From NCBI GenBank assembly GCA_036172015.1, contig JAVHSE010000050.1, positions 1 through 36,920 of the forward strand: a stretch of 36,920 nucleotides of DNA. Direction: 5' to 3'. The notes beneath the pieces are model-generated. The model ran no database searches, was not told the DNA's origin, and saw only the letters and a list, made by a program, of their open reading frames with translations. The first letter of the stretch is position 1. Every line of letters starts with the position of its first letter. Positions 17,802 to 27,995 of the stretch are shown one piece after another. The DNA comes from UBA7396 sp036172015. Its GTDB lineage: Bacteria; Patescibacteriota; Gracilibacteria; BD1-5; UBA6164. Position numbers and translations under genes: made by a program.

Positions 17802-20800
17802 ATGTATACATATAGACAAAAATTATCAAAAATTTTGCTTATTCTTCTGACAGTAAATCTACGGAACACAACTACATTTGTTTTTTGAAATAATAATCAA
17901 AATGATATGTTTTTTACGAATAATTCGATTCCAAAACATATAAATACTATTCCTTATGATTGAATCATTGTAAAATATAAAAAACAACAAGTAAATTTAT
18001 GAAATTTTGTGTGATATATGTCAGCAAATACTTTTGCAAAGTCAAAAAAATTAAAAATTAAACAAAATGAAAAAAAATTAAACATATCTTTATTAGAATC
18101 TGTAAATTGAAATTCTGATTTAGATACTTTATTAAATGATGTGAAAGCTGATATATCTGTTGAATATGTACAACCAAATTATATCTACCAATCTCTTGAT
18201 TTATCAAATCAAAATGATACTTATAAAAATAACTTATGGGGTTTATATAACAATTGACAAAATATACAATGACAAATATGATTCTCTTGATCAGATATAT
18301 CTTGGGATGAAGCCATCCAAGTTTTTTCTTGAAGTAATAATATTTCAGATACTGGTGTTATAGTAGCAGTTTTAGATACTTGAATTGCTTATAATCATCC
18401 TGACTTAATAAATAATATGTGGGATTGATCAAATTGCAAAGATCATGAATGAAATTTTTTATGATGATGTGTTCACTGATATGATTATGATAATAATGAC
18501 AAAGACCCAATCATTCTCAATACTACTCATGGAACTCATGTAGCATGAATTCTTGCTGCTTCTGTAAATAATTCTCAATGAGTTATATGAATAAATCCAA
18601 AAGTGAAAATAATGGCATTAAAAGATGAAAATTTTACTACATTGTGAATTGTAAATTCGATAAATTTCGCAAAGTATAATGAGGCAAAAATCATTAATGC
18701 TTCTTTTGGTTGATATAATTGGATAGATAAATTAATGTATGATACAATAAAAAATTTTTGAGATAATGGATGATTGTTTATTGCTGCAGCTGGAAATAGT
18801 GGGAAAAATCATGATTTATGACAAACAGATAGAATGTTTCCTGCATGATTTTGAGTAGATAATACATTAAGTTGAAAAACTTTTACTTGATTAATTAATA
18901 TTATATCAGTGGCTGCCACTGATAATCAAGATAATCTCGCATCTTTTTCTGATTATTGAAATAGTAGTGTAAATATATGAGCTCCTTGAGTAAATATATA
19001 CTCTACTATTCAATGAACTGGAAAAATTATCTCATTTTCAGAAAGTTTTTCTTGAACCTATGCTACCTGAAGTACATATTCGTTTTCTACTGGATGACTC
19101 AAGAATAATTTTTGAGCAAATTATTGACTTTTATGAATTTGGGGAGATGTAAATTATCCATTTTCTACCTGATCAAATACTTCATATATAGAAAAACAAA
19201 TTGATATTTCAGCTTTAAAAATCCCGATGTTACATTTTAATGCTTGGTGTGATGCTGGAAAATGAAATCAAAGTTCCTATACTGATTATATGCAGTTATC
19301 ATTTTCTACTTGATGAGCTTTTATAAATATTGATAAAATTGATTATTTTAACCAAAAATTAAATTTTATAGAGAATTTTCAATGAAGTACATGAGCTATT
19401 TGAAATTTAAGTTATGATCTATCAAATTATATATCTCCAAATTTTAAACTCAGATTTACTTGGGTAACCGATTCTATACAAACTACTGATTTATGATGTA
19501 TTATATTTTGAAATATAAATTATCCTATTGAAGTAGTTTGATTTGATGATGGAAGTAATGAATCATATGGATATATGGATGGTACTTCTATGGCAACACC
19601 ATACATAGCATGATTAGCATCTCTTGCCTGGTCATATAGACCGGATCTTAATTTTACTGATATAAAAAATGCGATTTTACAAAATTGAGATACTATCAAT
19701 TCTCTTTCTTGAAAAACAACTTCATGAAAAAGAATCAATGCTTATAAAACTTTACTCAGTCTTGTTCCTCCTGATATCATTCCAGATCAATTTACATTTA
19801 CTGATTTAACATGACAGTTGCTTAATACTCTTATAGAATCAAATTCACTTATAATAACTGGAATAAATACATGAGCTCTTATAAGTATCACTTGAGGGGA
19901 ATATAAAATATGAACAGGTTCTTATACGACATCAACCTGACTTATATATAGTTGAGATACAATAACAGTCAGAAATACTACAAGTTCATCAGAATTAACA
20001 AGTATGAATACTATATTAAACATTGGGTGAATAACTGATATATTTACTTCAACTACGAGATTAACACCAGATGCAGTACCAGATCAATTTACATTTACTG
20101 ATTTAACATGACAGTTGCTTAATACTCTTATAGAATCAAATTCACTTATAATAACTGGAATGAATACATGAGCTCTTATAAGTATCACTTGAGGGGAATA
20201 TAAAATATGAACAGGCTCTTATACGACATCAACCTGACTTATATATAGTTGAGATAGCTTACAAATAAAACATATAACTAGTAAATATAATGTTACTTAT
20301 ACAAATACTACTCTAAATATATGATGAATAAGTGATATATTTACGACCCAAACTTATGTTGAAACAATACAAGTAATTGCAGATAATTCCAATTCTTGAG
20401 TTACTTTAACTGGTGGTATTAATGTTTGAAGTTGATTTAGTTATATTTGAGAAATAGTACCCAATAATATATATTCATTTACTGGATGACAAGTGAGTGA
20501 TTTCTTAACTGGAAGTATTTTTGAAAGTTCTTGAAGTGCACTGGTTGAAATATTAGTAGAAAGTGGAACTCATTTTTATACTTCAACTGGAAGTATAAAA
20601 TTTGAAAAGAAAAATATACTTTGAGAAGAAAGTATAAATGGAAATATAAAACAAATATTTACTTGAGCTATACAAATATGATCTAATGAAACGATTTTAC
20701 TTGATACCCCAGGTGTTATTAAATATCTTTCAGATAAAAATGCTACAAAAATGGCATATAAAAAAACTGGAGCTATCAAATGGAATATAATCAATATAGA

Positions 20801-21416
20801 ACTCAATGAATGTAATGTTGATCTCTCAACAAAACCAATATGTTCCTATAAAATAGGAAGTACAATATATATAAAAACATATCATTTTACAGATTTTGCT
20901 TTTGTAAAAGAAGAAACTATTCCTCCTATAGTACTTACTCCACCATCTTCATGAGGATGAGGTTGAGGATGATGAGGTTCAACTATAACATCAGTAACTT
21001 TCATCAAAGATATTTGTCCCAATGGAGATTATTCATCAAATTTATATGATAAAATATGTTGAACAAAACCTATTGAAAAAACACAAGAAAGAATTATTGA
21101 TAATAAAAAAGATAATAATGTTGTTGCTTTAAAGCAAATACATTATAGTATTAAAAAAATAAAATATTTAGATTATGAACTCATAAATATAAATGGATAT
21201 AAAATGAGTAATCAGATTATGAAAATTAATATATTTATTATAAATAATAAAAAAATATACCAAAAGGATAAAAAAAATTATATAGAAAGATTTAATAAAT
21301 TTTTATTAGCTAAATATTATTTAAATACTACTAAAAATCCATCTCGATGATTAAAAAGTAAATATTCTAAAGAAGTGATACTTCTAAAATCAGTTATCAA
21401 AAAACTGCTAAAATAG
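17802..21416 (+). CDS. Secreted multidomain subtilisin-like serine protease (S8)
   Basis: 1204 residues. A signal peptide (about 1-30) is followed by an I9-like propeptide ('PYDGIIVKYKKQ' ... 'VEYVQPNYIY') and the catalytic domain. Asp192 is in 'VAVLDTGIAYNHPD', His243 in 'THGTHVAGILAAS', the oxyanion Asn in 'IAAAGNSG' and Ser596 in 'DGTSMATPYIAGLASL'. His to Ser spans 353 residues, against about 157 in subtilisin BPN', because a beta-rich domain (about 405-590, with 'LHFNAWCDAGKG') is inserted before the Ser motif. After the protease come two near-identical ~99-residue units, further beta repeats, a Gly9 linker (20952-20978) and a Cys-containing C-terminal module ('DICPNGDYSSNLYDKICG'). It is likely extracellular and may attack host or environmental proteins. 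It is monocistronic. Confidence 0.92.
19782..19959 (+). repeat. Subtilase internal duplication, copy 1
   Basis: 178 nt that recur at 20079-20256, offset by 297 nt (99 codons, in frame). The two copies differ at only two bases: A19865 versus G20162 (Ile to Met) and T19919 versus C20216 (silent). It encodes 'PDQFTFTDLTGQLL' and the following Thr/Gly-rich beta unit. Confidence 0.97.
20079..20256 (+). repeat. Subtilase internal duplication, copy 2
   Basis: Second copy of the 178-nt in-frame repeat within the protease gene. The flanking ~119 nt between copies are related in protein pattern ('ILNIGGITDIFTS' and 'TLNIGGISDIFTT') but diverged in DNA, so the identical block is smaller than the 99-residue structural unit. 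Confidence 0.97.
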
Positions 21417-21477
21417 TTTTTAAATAAATTTGCTTTTTAAGTCTAAAAGTGATAATATACAACATATTAATTATTAT

Positions 21478-21885
21478 ATGAAATATATGGATTTAGATAA
21501 TCTAGATTTATTTTCTAGTTTAACTGAAAAAGAAAGAGATGAAGCATCTCAATTTTTTCAAGAATATTTTTTACAAAAATGAGAGACATTACTCAATATA
21601 GGAGATGATTTAATTTGAATTTATATTATGCTCGATGGGCAAATTATTGTTTCTAATAAAGATGGGTATTGAATATGATTTATTAATAAAACTGCTATTA
21701 TATGAGCTTCAATTATATATGATTATTCAAAAAAACATAAAGAAAATCCAGTCACGCTTACGGTTTTTAAAGATTCGAGTTTTTTAATTATACCAATCTA
21801 TATGATCCAAAGTTTAACTGACAAAGACAGATCTATTTTTAATAAAATTCTTGAGCAAATAAAAGTGGAAAAAAGAATATTTTAA
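21478..21885 (+). CDS. Cyclic-nucleotide-binding-fold protein without output domain
   Basis: 135 residues. 'LDLFSSLTEKERDEASQFF' and 'FLQKGETLLNIGDDLIGIYI' followed by 'MLDGQIIV' match the start of the cNMP-binding beta-barrel (CRP/FNR and PKA regulatory type). The phosphate-binding cassette is altered. Where the family has 'F-G-E-x-x-L...R-x-A', this protein has 'IIGASIIYD' and 'NPVTLTVFKDSSFLIIP', with no obvious Glu and Arg pair. There is no C-terminal helix-turn-helix, so it is not a CRP-like regulator. Cyclic nucleotide binding is doubtful. It starts an operon with earP and recQ, 14 nt before earP. Confidence 0.72.
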
Positions 21886-21899
21886 TCTCTTCATTTTGT

Positions 21900-22922
21900 A
21901 TGCAAATAGATTTTTATACCACTATTGTTGATAATTATTGAGATGCAGGATTTTCTTTAAGTCTTGCTCTTTATTTGTTGTATTATTATCCAAATTTAGA
22001 AGTAAGGTATTTTTGTGATAACAAAAAATTATTTTTACAATTATTATGAAATCAGAAAATAAAAAATATTACATATTATGATCTGAAAGAAATAAAAAAT
22101 ATATATCCTTCCAAAGTTATTTTTAATTTTTTTGATAAAAAAATAGATTTTGAATATCTTCATAGTTTTGATTATGATATAAAACTGGTTAATTTTTCTT
22201 ATTTTTTACTTCATGATTGAGTTCAAGATCTTCATAATACTCGCTATATTTCAAAAAATATTGAAGTAACCCATTTTATTCCATCTCTTTTGAATAACTC
22301 GTGAGGAATAATTATAAATCCATATTTATATGAGTTTAAAGAGCAAATAAAGGAAAAATGAATACATTGTGTGAGAAGTGATTTTTTACCTCATTTAGAT
22401 ACTGAAATATATGAAAAAGAGTGGGTGTCTTTATTTTGTTATAAAGAAACTTTCGAAATTATAAAAACAGAGCTCGAAAAAGTAGAAAATACAGTATTTT
22501 TTCTTTTTGATCATCATTATGAATGAAAAAATATTGTGAATATGCCATTTTTAAATATATATGAGTATTATAAATTTTTACATCTTTGTGATAAAAATAT
22601 AGTGAGATGAGAAAATAGTTTGAGTGAAAGTTTATTGACTTCAAAACCATTTTTATGGGATATTTATAAAGAAAATAATTGAGCACATAGAGAAAAAATC
22701 CATGATTTTTCTCACTATCTGAATAATAATTTTTGAAATACATTTTGAGAATATAATGAAGTATGTAAAAAATTTAATATATGAGATAAAAAAACCTGAT
22801 TTTTGGAATTTTTAAATTATAAAAATAACTTTGAAATAATTTGAGAAAAGATTATAGTCGAGAACGATTTAATAAAAAATGTAAGTAAATATATAGAATG
22901 CAAAAATTTGATGAAATATTAA
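21900..22922 (+). CDS. earP: EF-P arginine rhamnosyltransferase EarP-like
   Basis: 340 residues. EarP transfers rhamnose from dTDP-rhamnose to a conserved arginine of elongation factor P, relieving ribosome stalling at proline runs. The start 'IDFYTTIVDNYGDAGFSLSLALYLL' (quoted in part: IVDNYGDAGFSLSL) matches EarP 'VVDNYGDIGVCWRLARQL'. It retains Asp11 and Asp15, which correspond to Asp13 and Asp17 in P. putida EarP. The C-terminal segment 'IVRGENSLSESLLTSKPFLW' and then 'DIYKENNGAHREKIHDF' match 'RGEDSFVRAQWAGKPFVWHIYPQxxxAH'. Glu238 is the catalytic Glu273 equivalent, but the next residue is Asn instead of Asp. The fold is GT-B. The gene overlaps recQ by 25 nt. Neither efp nor rml genes are in the window. 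Confidence 0.82.
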
Positions 22923-25201
22923 AAAATAAGTTTAAACTCGACGACTTCAGAGACTGACAACAAGAAATTATAGAGAGTGTTATCGAAAAAAATGACACTC
23001 TTGTTTTTATGCCAACATGAGGAGGGAAGTCTCTTACCTATCAGTTTCCTGGGATCTATTTACCTGGACTGGTTATCATTATTTCTCCACTTATTTCTCT
23101 GATGAAAGATCAGGTTGATAAACTCAATCAATTGTGAATTAGGGCAGAAGTCATTAACTCAACTATTTCAGCAAGTGAGAAAAAAATGCTTCTTGATGAA
23201 ATCAGTTTGAATGATTCACAAAGAGAATGATTAGTAAAATTTCTTTATATAGCTCCAGAAAGACTCAATGATGAATATTTTTTGAGTATCATAAAAAATA
23301 TTGATATAGCACTTATTGCTATTGATGAAGCTCATTGTATTAGTCAATGGGGACATGATTTTAGGCCGAGTTATTTAAAAATAAAATGATTTATAGAAAC
23401 ACAAAGAAAAATAAAACATTTTCCAATTATAGGACTTACTGCAACGGCAACAAAAAAAGTAAGAACAGATATTGTAGAAAGACTTGGACTCAAAGAATAT
23501 AAAATGTTTACGAAATGATTTGATAGAAAAAATCTTGCTTTTATAGTAAGGGAAATATCAAAAGAAGCTGAAAAAATGGCAAAAGTTTTAGAAGTAATAC
23601 AAAAAACAAAGTGATATTGAATTGTATATTGTTCGAGTGTGAAAGCTGTTTCAAAAGTATATCAATTTTTGCTTTGAAATTGAGTAAGTGTTTGAATTTA
23701 TACATGAGAAATGAAAACTGATGTAAGAGAAACGGAACAAAATAACTTTATGGAGTGAAATTATGATGTTATTGTTGCTACGAATGCCTTTGGTATGGGA
23801 ATTGATAAAAAAGATATTCGTTATGTTATTCATTATAATTTACCAGGAAGTATAGAAAATTATTATCAAGAAGTTGGAAGAGCTGGTAGAGATGGGAAAA
23901 ATAGCTACTGAGTTATTATAGCGAGTTATCAAGATACTATTATTCAAGAATTTTTTATCGAAAATACTTATCCTCCAAAAGAAGATATCCTTGCTTTGTA
24001 TGATTATTTATATTCTGGATTTAGGGATTGAGAATGATCGAGTACTCAAATTTTAAAAACATATAATCAAATAGCTATCGAATCGAGTTTAAAATCTGAT
24101 ATGAAAGTGTGAAGTATTATAAAAATATTTGAAAAATACGGGGTTTTAAAAAGATGATTTGATGCAAAAGACGGAGAAACTAATTTTAGATGAAGATGAA
24201 TTACTCTTATTTTAGCTAAAACCAATCATGACACCATACCAATTCTTTGGAATCATCAAGATTTATTAAAACAAGAATCATACTTTAAACTCGAACAAGT
24301 CAAAAAATTACTTTTTAGACCATGATGTAGAAAAAGATTTATTTTGGAATATTTTTGAGATGAAGAAGATTTGAAAAATCTAGCTGATAATTGCTGAGTA
24401 TGTGATTATTGTATTGATAAGAAAAAATATGATGCAGAAGAAAAATCAGAAGTAATACCAAAAACAGTATTTTTGGTGATTTTAGAATTTTTAAAAAGAT
24501 TTGATAATAAATTTGGTTGACAAACATTAGCTTGAATTTTAACAGGAAGTAGAGAAAAAAAGATTTTAGAATGGAATTTAGATCTTGATAAAGATTTTAA
24601 TATATTATGAGTATATAATAAGGATTTGGTTTCGGCTATTTTTGATGTGTTAGTTGATTTTTGATATCTTTATAGAAGTCAAGGTCAATATCCAAAACTT
24701 GGAATTACAGAAACATGAATCGCATCCATTTATAATAATGCTATTTTATTTGATGAAGAAAAAGAGTTACAATCCAGTTTGTATTTTAAAGTGAGATCTT
24801 TGAATAATGCATTGGTAAAAAAAGAAACTTTAGATTGAACTTTCAAAGTTCAAAAAATCAAAATAGAAAAAAGATCTATGCTATCAAAAGTTGACACTTA
24901 TACACAAACATTAGAATTACTATGAGAAAAATTGTCTTTAGGCGAAATTGCAGAGAAAAGAGAAATGACTCTTCAAACTATAGAAGAACATATAGTGAAA
25001 CTGTATTCATCTGATAAACTGACTCTTTCGGAAATTTTAAAATATTCTAATGTAACGAAACTAAAAAAAATAAAAGAAGTTATTAAAAATAATTCTTTAT
25101 CTCTTGATAAATTAAAACCAATAAAAGATATGTGAGAGTCTGATGTGAGTTATTTCGATATAAAAATAGCTCTGGCTATGATGGAAAAAGGAGATTTATA
25201 A
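22898..25201 (+). CDS. recQ: ATP-dependent DNA helicase RecQ
   Basis: 3'-5' DNA helicase, 767 residues. Motif 0 'FRDGQQEII' is followed by Walker A 'MPTGGGKSLTYQFP' (residues 38-51, first Gly is TGA), 'ISPLISLMKDQV', the DEAH-box and aromatic-rich loop 'IDEAHCISQWGHDFRPSY', 'GLTATAT', 'VYCSSVKAVSKVY', 'VATNAFGMGIDKKDIRYVIH' and 'YYQEVGRAGRDG'. The zinc-binding part has 'CRKRFILEYFGD' and 'CGVCDYC', then a winged helix. The C-terminal 'LSLGEIAEKREMTLQTIEEH' is a helix-turn-helix (HTH_40-like) seen in other RecQ proteins. No clear HRDC domain was recognised. The start is inside the end of earP, suggesting translational coupling. Confidence 0.95.
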
Positions 25202-25233
25202 AATAATAAAAAAATTGAGTTTTTTATTATTTT
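25200..25233. terminator. Symmetric terminator after recQ
   Basis: AAAATAATAAAAAA (25200-25213) pairs with TTTTTTATTATTTT (25220-25233) around a 6-nt loop. It lies between the convergent recQ and kinase-like genes and overlaps both stop codons. Confidence 0.85.
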
Positions 25234-25826
25234 GCCTTTTCTACAAGTTCTTTGAGATAATTAAGATTTCTCATTGATCATTCTTGCACATTTTGACTTT
25301 GATGAAAAACTAGGAAACTGTCAAGATAGTAGAGTTTGTTATCATCTGAAATAACTAAATTTTCATTTCCATGTAAATCAAGAGTAAGTCACTCTTGTAG
25401 AAAATTTTCAAATACTCTAATAAAAAAAATTATTTGCTTTAAAAGTTTTGGTTCACTTTTTATAGTTTCTATTAAATACTCTTTATTTTGATCAGAAAGA
25501 ACATCTATTTTTATTCCTATTGGAGAACAAAAAGCAAATATATTTCATCAAACTGACACAAATCATTGATTTGGAACAATATTTTTTAGTTTTTCTTTAA
25601 TCAGTTTATATTCATCTTCAAACTTTTTTATATCTCATCTGAGAAAAGACTTTTTCACAAAAAGACGTATATTTTTTCCATCTTTTATATAATTCATCAT
25701 TTCTCAGGTGCAATTTGTGCCTCTATTGAGATCTTCTCTATATCAACTAGGGTAGTTTTCTTGTGCTACTTTAATAAGTTCTATTTTTGAAGGAATGATT
25801 GTATTTGAATTTTGGCTAGTATTCAT
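25227..25826 (-). CDS. Small kinase-fold protein (APH/choline-kinase-like)
   Basis: 199 residues. The segment 'LTLDLHGNENLVISDDNKLYYLDSF' (quoted in part: LDLHGNENLVIS, YYLDS) resembles the catalytic and metal loops of aminoglycoside-phosphotransferase/lipopolysaccharide-kinase-like proteins ('D-L-H-x-x-N...I-D'). Asp150, Asn154/Asn156 and Asp169 are the candidate catalytic and metal residues. 'NIRLFVKKS' (Lys58/59) could be the ATP lysine, and 'KFEDEYKLIKEKL' the alphaC helix. The N-lobe is short. The substrate is unknown. It is convergent to recQ and sits alone on its strand, divergent from nusA. Confidence 0.5.
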
Positions 25827-25929
25827 ACAAATTAATTATTATTAAATATAAATTATTGTATCATTGAATTTATTTTAAAGCAAAACTTTAGCTATTTTAT
25901 AGAAAAAAAATAAAAAACAAGTGAAAAAT

Positions 25930-25956
25930 TTGTAATTTTAAAAAAATATATATAAT
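25930..25956 (+). promoter_or_regulatory. nusA promoter
   Basis: TTGTAA (25930-25935), a 15-nt spacer and a perfect TATAAT (25951-25956). The predicted start lies just before the leader hairpin at 25970. Confidence 0.5.
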
Positions 25957-25969
25957 TCATCTGAAAGAG

Positions 25970-25995
25970 GCGAGAGTTTGGAAACAAATTCTCGC
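25970..25995 (+). terminator. GAAA-capped hairpin in the nusA leader
   Basis: GCGAGAGTTTG (25970-25980) pairs with CAAATTCTCGC (25985-25995) through 11 bp including one G-U, capped by GAAA. TTTCTATTAATTTTT follows, a weak T-tract. It is unusually GC-rich for this genome and lies between the promoter and the nusA ATG, as expected for an attenuator or RNA-protein binding site. Confidence 0.65.
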
Positions 25996-26022
25996 TTTCT
26001 ATTAATTTTTAAATATAAAAAT

Positions 26023-27093
26023 ATGTTAGATATTAAAAAAATTGAAGCAGCTATCAATCAAATTGCAGCTGAAAAAAAGATTCCTAAAGAGAGTTTGATA
26101 GATATTATCGAGTCAGCTATTAAAACAGCTTATAAAAAAGATTATGGTTCAAAAGATGATAATGTTATCGTAAAACTTGATTTAGAAGCAGGTTCTATAG
26201 ATATTTCACTGGAAAAAACTATTGTAAAAGAAGTAGTAAATCCTTCTATAGAAATAAGTTTTGATGAACTTGGTGATGATGCAGATGGGTATGAAGAAGG
26301 GGATATTATAGAAATAGATGTAACAGACGATGTTTTAAACTCTTCTTTATGAGATTCATTTTGAAGAATTGCTTCTCAAGCAGCAAGACAAGTAATTATA
26401 CAAAAAATAGGAGAAAGTGAAAAACAAAAAACATATGAATTATTTAAAGATAAAGTTGGACAAGTTATTAGTACAAAAGTAGTAATGATTGAGTCTGGTA
26501 AAGTAATACTTGATTATAATGGAAATCAAGTCATTCTTCCAAAATCAGAACAAGTTTCGAGAGATGTATATGTACCAGATGCGAGATTTTATATTTATGT
26601 ATCAGATGCATATTTAGATGACAAAACTTGACCAAGAGTTATTTTATCAAGAAAAAATAAAGATATTGTTCCAGCTTTAATTGCTTTGTATGTTCCAGAA
26701 ATAGGAGATGGAAGTATTATGATTGATAATATTGTCAGATACCCATGAATTAAAACAAAAATTTTAGTTTCTACTAATTATGAAGAAATAGATCCAGCTG
26801 GAAGTTTGATTGGACCAAAATGAGTAAGAGTAAAATCAGTTATGGAAGAGCTATCATGAGAAAAAATAGATATTATTGTAGATAATGGAAATATCAGAGA
26901 AATTATATCAAAATCTCTTACCCCAGCTTCTGTATTAAAAGTAGAAGTGGATGAAGCAGAGTCACTCGCAAAAGTTTATATTTTACCTTCTGAAAGAGCA
27001 AAAGCTATTTGAAAAAATGGAGTCAATATCAATCTCGCTTCTCAATTAACATGATATACTCTCTCTTTGGTTGAAATTGAAGAAAAAATCTAG
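26023..27093 (+). CDS. nusA: Transcription termination/antitermination factor NusA
   Basis: Binds RNA polymerase and nascent RNA to control pausing, termination and antitermination. It has 356 residues. The N-terminal domain 'MLDIKKIEAAINQIAAEKKI' (quoted whole) continues 'IDIIESAIKTAYKKDYG', typical of NusA. The S1 domain lies around 'VGQVISTKVVMIESGKVILD'. KH1 is around 'IALYVPEIGDGSIMI' to 'GPKGVRVKSVMEELSGEKID', and KH2 around 'SERAKAIGKNGVNINLASQL'. The ATG at 26023 is preferred over an upstream in-frame TTG at 25978, which would lie inside the leader hairpin. It is the first gene of nusA-rplI-ruvX. There are no C-terminal acidic repeats, as in Gram-positive NusA. Confidence 0.95.
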
Positions 27094-27110
27094 TTATTAA
27101 TTTACATATT

Positions 27111-27554
27111 ATGAAAGTATTATTTTTGCAATTAGTTCCAAATGTTTGACATGTTTGAGATATAAAAGAAGTGAGTGATAGTTATGCAAGAAATTTTTTA
27201 ATTCCAAAAGGATTGGCTAAAAAATTAGATGAAGCAGGTGAAAAAAAATTAAAAATAGAAGAAAAAAAGAAAGAAGAAAATAGAAGAAATTTAGTTGATA
27301 ATAAACATAAAATAGTTGAATCTTTAAATGGAAAAGAATTATTTTTTACAGCAAGAACTTCATGAAATGGAAAAATATTTTGATGAATAGGTGAGCATGA
27401 TATTATAGATAAAATATATAAAGATTTTTGAATACAACTCGAAAAAAAACATATTGATATGATCGACTGACATATAAAAAAAATTGGAAAGAAAGATGTT
27501 TTTATAAAATTATCGGCTGAAAGTATTTCAAAAATAACCATAATTGTAAAATAA
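27111..27554 (+). CDS. rplI: Ribosomal protein L9
   Basis: Large-subunit protein of 147 residues. The N-terminal domain 'MKVLFLQLVPNVGHVGDIKE' matches the L9 signature 'G-x-x-G-x-x-x-x-V-x-x-G-Y-x-R-N-x-L-x-P', continued here as 'VSDSYARNFLIPKGLA'. A long charged linker helix (about residues 42-70, Lys/Glu-rich) connects to the C-terminal RNA-binding domain 'GKIFGGIGEHDIIDKIYKDF'. The ATG is 17 nt after nusA, and ruvX follows with no gap. Several conserved glycines are TGA. Confidence 0.94.
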
Positions 27555-27947
27555 ATGAATTATGTAGGAATTGATTTATGAGATAAAAGATGTTGACTTG
27601 CTTATTCTAATATGTGATTTATATTTACATTAGATGCAGTTCCCAGATTTACTTTAGTTTCAGAATTAAAAAAGCTTCTCAAAGAAAAAGACATTTGAAA
27701 AATTGTTATTGGAATGCCATATGATTTATATGGAAAAAATTTGAAACAATTAGAAAAAACACAAAAATTCATTATAAAACTGAAACAAATATTTAAAGAT
27801 GCAGAAATAATAGAAATGGATGAACGATTTACAACTTTTGAAGCAATATGATTTTTAAATGATTTTTGAAATAAAAAAGAAATTATGGAAAGAAAAGATA
27901 GTATGTCAGCATATCTTATCTTAGAAAGATATTTAAGTAAAAAATAG
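27555..27947 (+). CDS. ruvX: RuvX/YqgF-type Holliday junction resolvase-like nuclease
   Basis: RNase H-fold protein of 130 residues, implicated in pre-16S rRNA 5' maturation and as a putative Holliday junction resolvase. Motifs: 'YVGIDLGDKRCGLAYSN' (first metal Asp), 'KIVIGMPYDLYGK' (family 'V-V-G-x-P...G'), 'EMDERFTTFEA' (Glu and Arg of 'D-E-R-x-[ST]-T') and 'KDSMSAYLILERYL' (last Asp). The Arg of DERFTT is a CGA codon (27825-27827), good evidence for CGA as Arg here. The ATG directly follows the rplI stop. A strong terminator closes the operon. Confidence 0.92.
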
Positions 27948-27951
27948 AAAT

Positions 27952-27985
27952 AAAAAAAAGAATTCACTCGTGAATTCTTTTTTTT
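27952..27985. terminator. Symmetric terminator after ruvX
   Basis: AAAAAAAAGAATTCAC (27952-27967) pairs with GTGAATTCTTTTTTTT (27970-27985). It also lies just past the stop of the minus-strand lipoprotein gene, so it serves both. Confidence 0.9.
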
Positions 27986-27995
27986 ATTTCTCAAA

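Noticed and set aside
25978..26022. Upstream TTG start for nusA adding 15 residues
   Set aside because: It would place the start inside the stable leader hairpin. The ATG at 26023 gives the usual NusA N-terminus.
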